Below, piece after piece: positions 15,898-24,252 of a DNA stretch of 32,876 bases; the first letter of the stretch is position 1; each line of letters opens with the position of its first letter. Origin of the DNA: Defluviitaleaceae bacterium (lineage in GTDB: Bacteria; Bacillota; Clostridia; Lachnospirales; WRAA01). The stretch lies in assembly GCA_009780445.1 (NCBI GenBank), contig WRAA01000002.1, forward strand, positions 1-32,876. Reading direction: 5' to 3'. The notes below the pieces were generated by a model. That model did no database searches. It saw only the letters and a program-made list of their open reading frames with translations, and was not told the DNA's origin. Position numbers and translations under genes: made by a program.

Positions 15898-15929
15898 AGA
15901 ACCGCCGGCGTATTGTTCGGCGGTTTTTC
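15898..15929. terminator. Bidirectional terminator
   Basis: AACCGCCG (15900-15907) and CGGCGGTT (15918-15925) with a TTTTT tract on the plus strand; the minus side has TTCTTCTT. It sits between convergent genes ending at 15885 and 15938 and can serve both. Confidence 0.9.
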
Positions 15930-15937
15930 AGTGCATT

Positions 15938-17212
15938 CTATTCAGTGGCGGCCTCCTGCGGCTCCAGCTTTATGCGCAGGCCGATGATGCGGTTGCGCTC
16001 CATGGTTTCGACGCTGAACTTTAGGCCGTCGGACACGGCAATGTCGCCGGCCTGCGGGATCTTGCCCAGCAAGCCTATCACATAACCGCCGATGGACTCA
16101 AACTCGTCAGACACAAGTTCCACGCCCAGCATCTCGTTCACAAGCTCTATCTTTGTGCTTCCGTCCACAAGGAATTCGCCTTCGGTAACGCTCTGGATGT
16201 CGTCCTGCTCCGATTCATATTCGTCGCCCACATGGCCGATCATCTTCTCGATGATGTCGTCCAGCGTGATGATACCGGAGGTTCCGCCGAATTCGTCCAG
16301 CACCACGGCCATGGAGATACGCTGTGAACGCATGTTGCGGAAGAGTTCGTCAATGGGCTTGGCCTCGAAGGTGAAGTATGGCTTTCGCATGATGCCCGGG
16401 ATGTCGGGGCCGCTTGCCGGGTGGTCGGCGAAGATGAAGTCGCGCAGGTACAGCACGCCCACTATGTTGTCGATGCTGTCGCTGTATACGGGAAGGCGGG
16501 ACAGCTTCTCGCCGTCGAACAGGTGCTTGATCCGGCTGTAGTCCTCGTCAATGGCTATGGCGATGATGTCGGTGCGCGGCGTCATGATCTCCCGCGCGCT
16601 GCCTTCGCGCGTGGCGAACAGGTTCTCGAAGAAACTCTTTTCGTCCGATTTTAACATGCCCTGCTCGTGGCTGATGTTGATGATGGCCTTCAGATCCTGC
16701 TCCGTGATCTCGTCGCGGTTTCCGCCGGGCTTGGTGCCCAGCAAGCGCAGGATAATGCCAGACGTTGTGTTGAAGAATATCAGAAGCGGCGTAAGCACCC
16801 AGCTGAGGATGAGTATGAACCACGCAACACGCAGGGACACGGCCTCCGGGTGGTTCACCGCGAAGTTCTTAGGCGTAACGCCGGCGAAGATCAGATTGAT
16901 CACCGTGAACACAACTGTGGAAAGAGCGATGGCCCACGCGCCGTCTCCGAAGTAGCGTATGGCAAGGGCTGTCGCTATGGAAACGGCCATAAAGTCGGCA
17001 AAGACAACGCCTATCAAGATGGTGCTGAGCATACGCTCCGGGTCTTGAAGCAGCCTGGCCACGGTTGCCGCGCCGCGCACCCCGTCCTCCATCATTATCT
17101 TGAGACGCGGCTTAGAAATCGAGATAAGGGCCGTTTCGCTCATGGAAAACACTGCCGACAAACATATCAACACGAACAGAATCGCAAATTCGAGACTACT
17201 GTGGGATTCCAC
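15938..17212 (-). CDS. CNNM/CBS-domain membrane protein (HlyC/CorC family)
   Basis: 424-aa protein of the family often annotated hemolysin or magnesium/cobalt efflux protein. The N-terminal CNNM (DUF21) domain (residues about 1-190) has four hydrophobic segments and SMSETALISIS. It is followed by REIMTPR and two CBS domains (about 205-340), with VVLDEFGGTSGIITLDDI in the second. A C-terminal transporter-associated domain begins about 350 (FLVDGSTKIELVNE). Such proteins bind Mg-ATP through the CBS pair and are linked to Mg2+ export; hemolytic activity is doubtful. The start is GTG 17212, with AAGGAGTG 5-6 nt upstream. Own promoter at 17241-17269; monocistronic. Confidence 0.9.
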   Translation of the reverse strand: MESHSSLEFAILFVLICLSAVFSMSETALISISKPRLKIMMEDGVRGAATVARLLQDPERMLSTILIGVVFADFMAVSIATALAIRYFGDGAWAIALSTVVFTVINLIFAGVTPKNFAVNHPEAVSLRVAWFILILSWVLTPLLIFFNTTSGIILRLLGTKPGGNRDEITEQDLKAIINISHEQGMLKSDEKSFFENLFATREGSAREIMTPRTDIIAIAIDEDYSRIKHLFDGEKLSRLPVYSDSIDNIVGVLYLRDFIFADHPASGPDIPGIMRKPYFTFEAKPIDELFRNMRSQRISMAVVLDEFGGTSGIITLDDIIEKMIGHVGDEYESEQDDIQSVTEGEFLVDGSTKIELVNEMLGVELVSDEFESIGGYVIGLLGKIPQAGDIAVSDGLKFSVETMERNRIIGLRIKLEPQEAATE

Positions 17213-17240
17213 AATACCACTCCTTGTTAATCAATAACCC

Positions 17241-17269
17241 ATTATACACCAGGCCGAACTCAATTGCAA
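17241..17269 (-). promoter_or_regulatory. Promoter of the CNNM/CBS gene
   Basis: Minus strand TTGCAA (17264-17269), 17-bp spacer, TATAAT (17241-17246). Leader about 22-30 nt. Confidence 0.75.
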
Positions 17270-17279
17270 AGCTTTGGAA

Positions 17280-17317
17280 CAAAAAAACTTAGAACCCGCG
17301 GAGCAGGATCTAAGTTC
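17280..17317 (-). terminator. Terminator of the deacetylase transcript
   Basis: Arms AACTTAGA (17286-17293) and TCTAAGTT (17309-17316), followed in the minus direction by seven U (17281-17287, overlapping the arm). It lies more than 300 bp past the deacetylase stop because the 164-bp element has been inserted in between. Confidence 0.75.
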
Positions 17318-17555
17318 TAAGGACCTGTATTCAATAGACCTCTTTCGAAACTAGCCGACACCATCTTTGCGGCCAGTTTCACACAATGCGTCGTCGATTC
17401 CTACTTGCGAACCGCAAGGGTTCGCGGCGGCGTCAGCTCCTAGCCTTGCGCGAAACTGTTCCGCAAATCCGGTATCGTCTAGTTTCGAAAGAGGTCTAAT
17501 AATTCAACGCCAATCTGCACCAAGGTGACGTTGAATTATTTAATACAGGTTCTTA
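17318..17555. repeat. Older palindrome split by the 164-bp element
   Basis: The left arm, in two pieces (17318-17334, ending CCTGTATTCAA, and 17499-17509, ATAATTCAACG), pairs with one continuous right arm (17529-17555, containing CGTTGAATTATT and AATACAGGT). Removing 17335-17498 restores an approximately 74-bp hairpin with a 19-nt loop. This shows that the element is a later insertion and fixes its boundaries. Confidence 0.75.
17335..17498. mobile_element. 164-bp inverted-repeat element, copy 2 (MITE-like)
   Basis: Perfect 20-bp terminal repeats TAGACCTCTTTCGAAACTAG (17335-17354) and its complement (17479-17498). Same length as copy 1 and about 90% identical when one copy is reverse-complemented. 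At repeat position 11 copy 1 has C with G opposite, while copy 2 has T with A opposite, so pairing is conserved. No coding capacity. It interrupts an older palindrome in the deacetylase 3' region. Confidence 0.85.
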
Positions 17556-17626
17556 CAGTTATGGATTAAGCGGGGAGGCGAAACCCCCGGCCTACGCGGC
17601 GGCGTTGTCAAAAATTAGTGGCATAA

Positions 17627-18466
17627 TCAGTTTTGTGACGCTTCGAGACGCCGCAGAATGGTCTTGACCGATTCGCCGGAGGGTCTGTTGGCGCGTTTCA
17701 TCATGAAGAGGCTGTTGCTGTCGCCCTGTGTGACGATGTTCATGCCTTCATAACAAGAGAAGCTGGCCTTGATCCCCAGCTCTTGCAGCACTTCCTGCGA
17801 ACCCTTCGAGATTATGCCCAGCGGATACGTGAAGGCCGTCGGCGCGCTTCCCGTGTGCTTCTTGATGAGAGCGTGGTTCTTTGCGAGATCCGCCTTCAAC
17901 CGCGCCTGATAAGCTTCCAAACTCTCGCCCTTGCGCTTGCCGCTGCCTGTGTGTCCGTGCAGGTCATAGCTGTGGCACTGGATCTCCAGCAGGCCGGACT
18001 TTGAGAGTTCGACAACCTGCTCCCAGCCCATGTGCGGCTTCTTGAGAGAGTCGGAGCCTGAATACTCGTCCGTCTCCGTGCCGATTATCGACAGCACGGC
18101 CTTCATCTTCATGCTCTCGAGCAGCGGGAAGAGGTATAGATGGTCCGAAAAGCGGCCGTCGTCAAATGTCAGGACGATGGGCTTGTCCGGCAGGGGTCGG
18201 CGTTTTTCCACAAAACGCACAAGGTCGTCTATCAGCACGGTGTTGTAGCCGTTGTCCTTGAGAAATTTCAGATCGGCCTCCAGCTCTTCCGGAGTTATTC
18301 CGTGTTTGCCGATGTATTTCGGATTTGTCGTGACAAGGTGGTACATTATAACAGGCACTTCGGCGGTCTTTGGAGCCTTTTCGGGAAACAGCGGCCACGC
18401 GGACACATCCGTCACCATACATACGGCCGCTACCAAGCCTATCGCCAGTTTTAAAACATTACGCAT
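17627..18466 (-). CDS. Secreted polysaccharide deacetylase family protein
   Basis: 279-aa NodB-type carbohydrate esterase (CE4), exported by an N-terminal signal peptide (MRNVLKLAIGLVAAVCM, cleavage probably near VSA-WP). The metal site is intact: TFDDG (TFDD at 100-103) supplies the catalytic base and a metal-binding Asp; HSYDLH (H165 and H170) is the H-S-x-x-x-H motif; FTYPLG is the third motif. Likely N-deacetylation of cell-wall or exopolysaccharide. An earlier VIMYHLV segment is common in this family. Three clustered ATGs exist; ATG 18466 is chosen because AAAGGA is 8-9 nt upstream, while the first ATG touches it. Its transcript runs through the repeat elements to the terminator at 17280-17317. 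Confidence 0.88.
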   Translation of the reverse strand: MRNVLKLAIGLVAAVCMVTDVSAWPLFPEKAPKTAEVPVIMYHLVTTNPKYIGKHGITPEELEADLKFLKDNGYNTVLIDDLVRFVEKRRPLPDKPIVLTFDDGRFSDHLYLFPLLESMKMKAVLSIIGTETDEYSGSDSLKKPHMGWEQVVELSKSGLLEIQCHSYDLHGHTGSGKRKGESLEAYQARLKADLAKNHALIKKHTGSAPTAFTYPLGIISKGSQEVLQELGIKASFSCYEGMNIVTQGDSNSLFMMKRANRPSGESVKTILRRLEASQN

Positions 18467-18554
18467 AACCATCATCCTTTCACTATAAACATTAGGATAT
18501 GCTGTCTGCGCAAAAAATATCGGTGCTTATCTGCGGAAAATATTGATAATACAG

Positions 18555-18583
18555 TTGCAAGATTTACACAATTACACTATACT
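18555..18583 (+). promoter_or_regulatory. Promoter of the DHH phosphoesterase gene
   Basis: TTGCAA (18555-18560), 17-bp spacer, TATACT (18578-18583). Leader about 40 nt with a GAGAGGA ribosome-binding site. Confidence 0.65.
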
Positions 18584-18630
18584 TAATGGTATGCAGTTCA
18601 CAACAATTTTGAAAGAGAGGACTGAACGAT

Positions 18631-19545
18631 ATGAGGCTTCTGACAAGATCTGATTTTGACGGACTTGCGTGTGGTACTCTGCTTAAAGCTCTTGGGCTGA
18701 TCGACAGCTGGAAGTTTGTACACCCCAAGGACCTTCAAGACGGATTGATTGAAATTACAGATAACGATATCCTGTGCAACGTACCTTACGCGGAAGGCTG
18801 CAAGATGTGGTTCGACCATCACTCCAGCGAAGGCCTGCGTGTCGGCCTTGGCAAGAATGTGGATGGCGACAGCCGCATCGCGCCGTCCTGCGCCAGAGTT
18901 GTGTACGAATATTACGACGGCGACAAGACCTTGAAGAATTTCAGCGAAATGATAGAGTACGTAGACAGGGTGGACTACGGCCGGCTTACCGCGGACGAAA
19001 TACAGAACCCCGAGGGCTGGATCCTGCTGGGCTTCCTGATGGATCCGCGCACGGGCCTTGGCCGCTTCCGCGATTTCAGCATCAGCAACTACGAGCTGAT
19101 GGAGCAGTTGATGGAGGACTGCCGCACCAAGAGCATAGACGAGATCATGGCACTGCCCGACGTGCTGGAGCGCGTAGAGCTTTATCACGAACAGGACAAA
19201 CTGTTCAAGGAAATGCTGCTAAAGTATACGCGCCAAGACGCAAATGTGCTGATAACCGATCTGCGCGGCGTAGACACCATCTACACGGGCAACCGCTTCC
19301 TGATCTACAGCCTCTTTCCCGAGGCCAACATATCGGTCTGGATTGTGGACGGACGCGGCAAGATCAACTGCGCCATTGCCGTCGGCCACAGCATCCTCAA
19401 CCGCACGTCCAAGACGAATGTGGGCAAGCTTATGCTGGAAAACGGCGGCGGCGGACACCCACAGGTGGGAACGTGCCAAGTGCCGTATGACGATGCCGAC
19501 AGGGTTCTGAACAGCCTGGTGGCCACTATGAAGGCCGACGGCTGA
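18631..19545 (+). CDS. DHH-family phosphoesterase
   Basis: 304-aa member of the DHH superfamily (RecJ, nanoRNase, cyclic-dinucleotide phosphodiesterases, pyrophosphatases). Metal ligands are visible: SDFDG (D8, D10), FDHHSSE (D62-H63-H64) and an Asp in VDRVDYG. The C-terminal DHHA1-type part has GGGGHPQVG near residue 273, the substrate-phosphate loop. It is one catalytic module with no DNA-binding or membrane domain. Whether it cleaves short oligonucleotides, pApA, or another phosphoester cannot be told from sequence. ATG 18631 follows GAGAGGA. It is monocistronic, divergent from the deacetylase, and ends at a bidirectional terminator shared with dnaJ. Confidence 0.88.
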   Translation: MRLLTRSDFDGLACGTLLKALGLIDSWKFVHPKDLQDGLIEITDNDILCNVPYAEGCKMWFDHHSSEGLRVGLGKNVDGDSRIAPSCARVVYEYYDGDKTLKNFSEMIEYVDRVDYGRLTADEIQNPEGWILLGFLMDPRTGLGRFRDFSISNYELMEQLMEDCRTKSIDEIMALPDVLERVELYHEQDKLFKEMLLKYTRQDANVLITDLRGVDTIYTGNRFLIYSLFPEANISVWIVDGRGKINCAIAVGHSILNRTSKTNVGKLMLENGGGGHPQVGTCQVPYDDADRVLNSLVATMKADG

Positions 19546-19548
19546 TAA

Positions 19549-19584
19549 CAAAAAACGCGCATCCCACGTGGACGCGCGTTTTTT
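19549..19584. terminator. Bidirectional terminator between DHH gene and dnaJ
   Basis: AACGCGC (19554-19560) pairs with GCGCGTT (19574-19580), with an A-run on the left and T-run on the right, so it can stop transcription from both sides. Convergent genes end at 19545 and 19604. Confidence 0.9.
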
Positions 19585-19603
19585 GTTGTGGTGCGAAAAA
19601 ACC

Positions 19604-20743
19604 TCACTGCTTGAACGAATCCTTCACCTTGTCGAAGAAGCCCTTCTTGCCTTCGCGGATGGCCTGTTCGGAACCCAGCTCTTCTTCGAACTGGCGCAGG
19701 ATCTCCTTCTGGCGTTCCGTAAGGTTCGTTGGTGTCACTACTTTCAGCGTGACAACAAGTTCGCCCACGTTCTTGTTGTTGCGTACATTCGGCACACCCT
19801 TGCCCTTTAGCGGCACCTGTGTGCCGGTCTGCGTACCCGGCCGTACCGTATGTTTCTCTTCGCCGTAGAGCGTCTTGATTGTTATGTCGGAGCCGAGGGC
19901 GGCCTGTGTGAAGGAAATCGGCACGGTCTTGAACAGTGTCTGGCCGTTGCGTTCGTACTCCGTAGAGTCCTGGACATAGATGGTGATGATCAGGTCTCCG
20001 TAGCCGCCGCCGCGCTCTCCCGGCTCTCCCTTGCCCGAAAGGCGCAGGCTCTGGCCGCTGTCGATACCCTGCGGCACAGTCACCTTGAAGGTCTTGTTCT
20101 TGCGCACCTGTCCCTGCCCCTTGCATGTCTGGCACGGCGACTTTATAAACTTGCCGTTGCCGCGGCAGGCGCTGCACGTGCGCACCGATGTCATCGAGCC
20201 GAACATCGTCTGGCTGACGACGCGCTCCTGCCCGCTTCCGCCGCACTGCTTGCAGCTTTCGGCCGTGGTGCCAGGGCTTGCTCCGCCGCCGCCACATGTG
20301 TCGCATGTGTCGCTTACGCTTAGGCGCACTTCCTTCTCTGTGCCGAATACGGCTTCCTCGAACTTGACGTGCAGATTGGTGGCGAGATCCGCTCCGCGTC
20401 TGGGGCCGTTGCGCCTGCGCCCCATGTCGAAGATATCGCCGCCGAACATGCCCTCGAATATGCTGCTGAGGTCCACATCGCCGAACCCGCCGCCATAGCC
20501 GCCTCCCCCGCCCTGCTCGAAGGCCGCGTGGCCCATTCTGTCATAGGCCGCGCGTTTTTGCGCGTCACTAAGCACCGCATAGGCTTCGTTCACTTCCTTG
20601 AACTTGCTCTCTGCGTCCTTATTGTCGGGGTTGGCGTCCGGGTGCCATTTCTTGGCCATCTTGCGGTACGCCTTCTTCAGCTCGTCGTCCGACGCGCCTT
20701 TTGCCGCGCCCAGCACTTCGTAATAATCTCGTTTAGCTGCCAT
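19604..20743 (-). CDS. dnaJ: Chaperone DnaJ
   Basis: Class A Hsp40 co-chaperone that stimulates DnaK ATPase and delivers substrates, 379 aa. J domain with HPD at 34-36. A Gly/Phe region (GGGGGYGGGFGD) follows. The zinc domain has four C-x-x-C-x-G-x-G repeats (CDTCGGGG, CKQCGGSG, CSACRGNG, CQTCKGQG), then the substrate-binding C-terminal beta domains. AAGGG precedes ATG 20743. Last gene of the heat-shock operon, 21 bp after dnaK. Confidence 0.98.
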   Translation of the reverse strand: MAAKRDYYEVLGAAKGASDDELKKAYRKMAKKWHPDANPDNKDAESKFKEVNEAYAVLSDAQKRAAYDRMGHAAFEQGGGGGYGGGFGDVDLSSIFEGMFGGDIFDMGRRRNGPRRGADLATNLHVKFEEAVFGTEKEVRLSVSDTCDTCGGGGASPGTTAESCKQCGGSGQERVVSQTMFGSMTSVRTCSACRGNGKFIKSPCQTCKGQGQVRKNKTFKVTVPQGIDSGQSLRLSGKGEPGERGGGYGDLIITIYVQDSTEYERNGQTLFKTVPISFTQAALGSDITIKTLYGEEKHTVRPGTQTGTQVPLKGKGVPNVRNNKNVGELVVTLKVVTPTNLTERQKEILRQFEEELGSEQAIREGKKGFFDKVKDSFKQ

Positions 20744-20764
20744 TTGCTGCCCTTCTTAGATGGA

Positions 20765-22618
20765 TTATACTTCCTTGGCGTTAGCCTCGAAGGTGTCGCC
20801 CTCCGGGCCGTAGGTGTGCGGCTCTTCGTTCGGCGCGCCCTGTCCCTGGCCTTGCCCTTGCTGACTGTAGAGCTTTGCGGAAATTTCGTGGAACACGGCC
20901 GTCAGCTTTTCGGTGGCTTCCTTGAGGTTGGCCACGTCGCTGTCAGACAGATCATCGAGAGTTGTGGATTCTGTCACGCGTTTGAGGTTCGCCAGCTCCG
21001 CCTCCAGCTTTTCCTTGTCTGCCGGCTCTATCTTGTCCTCCAGATCCTTGATCATCTTCTCGGTCTGGAACACCATTGAGTCGGCCTCGTTCTTGGTGTC
21101 GATGGCTTCCTTGCGCTTCTTGTCCTCTTCGGCGAAGCGTTCCGCGTCCTTTACGGCGCGTTCTATCTCGTCCTGGCTCATGTTTGTGCTGGATGTTATG
21201 GTGATCTTCTGTTCCTTGCCTGTGCCGAGATCCTTGGCGGAAACGTTTACGATGCCGTTCGCGTCGATGTCGAAGGCGACTTCGATCTGCGGAACTCCGC
21301 GCTGTGCCGGCGCGATACCGTCCAGACGGAACTGGCCGAGGGACTTGTTGTCTCTGGCAAGCTGGCGTTCGCCCTGCAGCACGTGGATGTCCACGGCGGT
21401 CTGGTTGTTTTCGGCTGTGGAGAACACTTGCTTCTTATTAGCGGGGATGGTAGTGTTGCGCTCTATCAGCTTGGTGGACACACCGCCCAGGGTCTCGATG
21501 CCCAGCGAAAGCGGCGTAACGTCCAGCAGCAGGATCGAACCCGCGCCCGCGTCGCCCGCAAGCTTGCCGCCCTGGATGGACGCGCCCAGCGCGACGCACT
21601 CATCCGGGTTGATACCCTTGAACGGCTCCTTGCCAGTCAGCTTCTTTACGGCTTCCTGCACCGCGGGGATGCGCGTGGAGCCGCCCACCAGCAGAACCTT
21701 CGTAAGCTCTCCCGCCGAAAGTTCCGAGTCTTGCAGAGCTGTGCGCACCGGCCCCATGGTGGCCTCCACAAGATCCGCCGTGAGTTCGTCAAACTTCGCG
21801 CGTGTGAGAGTGATGTCCATGTGCTTGGGGCCGTCTTGGTTCATGGTGATGAAGGGCAGGTTGATGCTTGTGGACGCTACGCCGGACAGCTCCTTCTTGG
21901 CCTTTTCGGCGGCCTCCTTCAGGCGCTGCATGGCCATTTTGTCCTGCGAAAGGTTCATGCCGTCGGACTTCTTGAACTCCTCCACAAGGTACTTGATGAC
22001 GCGCTCGTCGAAGTCGTCGCCCCCAAGGCGGTTGTTGCCAGATGTGGCCAAGACCTCGATAACACCTTCGCCGATGTCGATTATCGAAACGTCGAAGGTG
22101 CCGCCGCCCAGGTCGTACACCATTATCTTCTGTTCCTTCTCGTTGTCCAGCCCATAGGCGAGCGCGGCGGCTGTCGGCTCGTTGATAATGCGCTTTACGT
22201 CAAGGCCGGCTATCTTGCCCGCGTCCTTGGTGGCCTGCCGCTGGCTGTCGGTGAAGTATGCCGGCACGGTGATCACCGCTTCGGTCACGCCTTCGCCCAG
22301 ATAGTCCTCCGCATCGGCCTTCAGCTTCTGCAGGATCATCGCCGAGATCTCCTGCGGCGAATACGTTTTTTCGTTAATGTCCACCTTGTAGTCCGAACCC
22401 ATGCGGCGTTTTATCGACATGATGGTATTGTCCGGGTTTGTTACGGCCTGACGCTTTGCGGTTTCGCCCACCAGGCGTTCGTTCTGCTTTGTGAACGCAA
22501 CTATGGACGGCGTAGTCCTGATGCCTTCTGTGTTGGCTATTACGACGGGCTGTCCGCCTTCCATCACAGCCACGCAGGAATTTGTTGTCCCAAGGTCTAT
22601 ACCGATTATCTTAGCCAT
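20765..22618 (-). CDS. dnaK: Chaperone DnaK (Hsp70)
   Basis: 617-aa Hsp70 with an N-terminal ATPase domain (IGIDLGTTNSCVAV at the start, VYDLGGGTFDVS phosphate loop), substrate-binding domain and helical lid. The tail is Gln/Gly-rich, then acidic (EGDTFEANAKEV). The segment after IKRRMGSDYK lacks the roughly 23-residue insertion characteristic of Gram-negative DnaK, supporting a Firmicutes-like host. AGGAGG precedes ATG. It is 11 bp after grpE and under HrcA/CIRCE control through the operon promoter. Confidence 0.99.
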   Translation of the reverse strand: MAKIIGIDLGTTNSCVAVMEGGQPVVIANTEGIRTTPSIVAFTKQNERLVGETAKRQAVTNPDNTIMSIKRRMGSDYKVDINEKTYSPQEISAMILQKLKADAEDYLGEGVTEAVITVPAYFTDSQRQATKDAGKIAGLDVKRIINEPTAAALAYGLDNEKEQKIMVYDLGGGTFDVSIIDIGEGVIEVLATSGNNRLGGDDFDERVIKYLVEEFKKSDGMNLSQDKMAMQRLKEAAEKAKKELSGVASTSINLPFITMNQDGPKHMDITLTRAKFDELTADLVEATMGPVRTALQDSELSAGELTKVLLVGGSTRIPAVQEAVKKLTGKEPFKGINPDECVALGASIQGGKLAGDAGAGSILLLDVTPLSLGIETLGGVSTKLIERNTTIPANKKQVFSTAENNQTAVDIHVLQGERQLARDNKSLGQFRLDGIAPAQRGVPQIEVAFDIDANGIVNVSAKDLGTGKEQKITITSSTNMSQDEIERAVKDAERFAEEDKKRKEAIDTKNEADSMVFQTEKMIKDLEDKIEPADKEKLEAELANLKRVTESTTLDDLSDSDVANLKEATEKLTAVFHEISAKLYSQQGQGQGQGAPNEEPHTYGPEGDTFEANAKEV

Positions 22619-22629
22619 GTGTTATCCTC

Positions 22630-23160
22630 CTAGTTCGCCACTTTTACCATGCTGTGGCGCAGAATTTTGTCCTTGTACTTATAACCCTTTTGCAGCTCCT
22701 CGGTGATTGTGTTCTCGCTGTGGGCAGAATCCTCTGTGTGGGCTACGGCGAAGTGGCGGTTCGGGTCGAACTCTTCGCCCACTGCCGGCACCTCCTCTAC
22801 GCCAAGCTCGCCCAGAGTTTTGAGCAGCTGGCTGTGGATCATGTCCACGCCTTTATACAGAGGGTGGCCTGTGTCCTCCCCCGCGGAATCCAGCGCGCGT
22901 CGCAGATTGTCGATGGCCGGCAGGAACTTTGTCACAGCGTCCACCAGTCCGTCGTCGTACATAACGGCCTTTTCCTTGGCGGTGCGCTTGCGGAAGTTGT
23001 CGAACTCCGCCAGCACGCGCAGATACTTATCCCTCTGCTCCGCAAGTTCGTCAACCGCGGCGGCCTCCGGTTCGTTTAAAACCGCTTCAACCTCCTGTGC
23101 GGTGCCGTCTGCGTCCGCGTCAACTTCGCTGCCCCGCAGAGCTTTTTCTTCGTCTGACAT
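22630..23160 (-). CDS. grpE: Nucleotide exchange factor GrpE
   Basis: 176-aa ADP-release factor for DnaK. An acidic N-terminus (rich in Glu, Asp and Ala) leads into the long dimerising helix (LAEQRDKYLRVLAEFDNFRKR) and a C-terminal beta domain with VGEEFDPNRHFAV and the closing KDKILRHSMVKVAN. AAAGGA precedes ATG 23160. Sits between hrcA and dnaK with gaps of 33 and 11 bp. Confidence 0.98.
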   Translation of the reverse strand: MSDEEKALRGSEVDADADGTAQEVEAVLNEPEAAAVDELAEQRDKYLRVLAEFDNFRKRTAKEKAVMYDDGLVDAVTKFLPAIDNLRRALDSAGEDTGHPLYKGVDMIHSQLLKTLGELGVEEVPAVGEEFDPNRHFAVAHTEDSAHSENTITEELQKGYKYKDKILRHSMVKVAN

Positions 23161-23193
23161 TTGCTCTATCCTTTCCGTACTGTAATAGATTCG

Positions 23194-24234
23194 CTATCCT
23201 CCGGACAGCTCGCCCAGAGCTTTGTTGATGTTCTTGACCACGCCGCTTAGGATGGTCATGGCCTGGACATAGTTCATACGCGTTGGGCCGATCACGCCGA
23301 TGGAGCCGTAGTTGCGGCCGCCAAAGCGGTAGCCGGCCTTCACCAGCGAACAGTTCTTCATTTCGTCCACGCTGTTTTCCGCGCCGATAAACACCTGTAT
23401 GTCGTCCGACCCATCGCCGCTGTTCAGCAAGGTTATGAGCATGTCGCGTTCTTCCAGCGCGTGGAAGAGCCTGTGCGCCTTATCAACATCGCTGAACTCG
23501 GGGAATGTGAGAATGTTCTTCACGCCGCCGGCGTATACCTGGCGGCCGTCCTCGTTCTCGATCACCGACGTGATCACGGACATCACGCAGGCCGCGGCCG
23601 CGCGGCAGCCTTGCTCCACACTTCCCGCGATATCCTCCAGCACCGCGCCTGAGATATCCTCGGAACACATCCCCTTGACTTTCTCGTTCAGCACGGCCGT
23701 CATCTGCTGCAGCTGCGCGTAGCCCGGCGCGTCCGCCAACGGCACGACATGGTTCTTGACCACGTTGGAGTCCGTCACCAGCACCAGCACCACCGATCGT
23801 TCGTCAACGGGAACAAGCTGCAGGTGCTTGATGGTTGTTCGGCAGAACTTAGGCTCCGACACGATGGTTGTATATGTCGTCAGGGCGGAGATGGCCCGCG
23901 CGATCTCCTTCATGAGGAAGTCCACCTGGTTGATGTTGTTGATGATCATTTGCTGGAGGAAGGCGGCTTCGTCCTGTGTGATCTCGTGCTTGGGCAGTAG
24001 GTTGTCTACGTACATGCGGTAGCCCTTGTCCGACGGAACACGCCCGGCGGAGGCGTGCGGCTGTACGATAAGCCCCATCTCCTCAAGGTCGCTCATTTCG
24101 TTGCGTATGGTTGCGGAGCTTATGCCCATATTGTATTTTTTGGCGATTGTGCGTGAGCCAATAGGCTCGGCGGTGCTGATATAATCGTTGATTATCGCTT
24201 CGAGAATCTTTATCTTGCGCTTGTTTAAGACCAT
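23194..24234 (-). CDS. hrcA: Heat-inducible transcription repressor HrcA
   Basis: Repressor that binds CIRCE and is kept active by GroE in known systems. 346 aa with an N-terminal winged helix (KIKILEAIINDYISTAEPIGSRTIA, SSATIRNEM; split here by position 25-45) and a C-terminal dimer/GAF-like domain ending in the conserved GPTRMNYVQAM region. ATG 24234 is used because GGAGGAGGTG lies 6 nt upstream; the GTG three codons earlier is within that site. Second gene of the operon, so it autoregulates through the CIRCE at 24970-24996. Confidence 0.97.
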   Translation of the reverse strand: MVLNKRKIKILEAIINDYISTAEPIGSRTIAKKYNMGISSATIRNEMSDLEEMGLIVQPHASAGRVPSDKGYRMYVDNLLPKHEITQDEAAFLQQMIINNINQVDFLMKEIARAISALTTYTTIVSEPKFCRTTIKHLQLVPVDERSVVLVLVTDSNVVKNHVVPLADAPGYAQLQQMTAVLNEKVKGMCSEDISGAVLEDIAGSVEQGCRAAAACVMSVITSVIENEDGRQVYAGGVKNILTFPEFSDVDKAHRLFHALEERDMLITLLNSGDGSDDIQVFIGAENSVDEMKNCSLVKAGYRFGGRNYGSIGVIGPTRMNYVQAMTILSGVVKNINKALGELSGG

Positions 24235-24252
24235 TGGTATCACCTCCTCCGC

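Larger units (their letters stand above)
17213..17626. other. 414-bp intergenic region
   Basis: Contains, in order: the promoter of the CNNM/CBS gene (17241-17269), a minus-strand terminator (17280-17317), a split palindrome (17318-17555) and the second 164-bp element (17335-17498). The last 70 bp before the deacetylase stop hold nothing recognisable. Confidence 0.8.

Noticed and set aside
20913..22633. Two open frames of over 400 codons opposite dnaK
   Set aside because: Long antisense frames opposite dnaK are a known codon-bias artefact; the sense strand is clearly DnaK.
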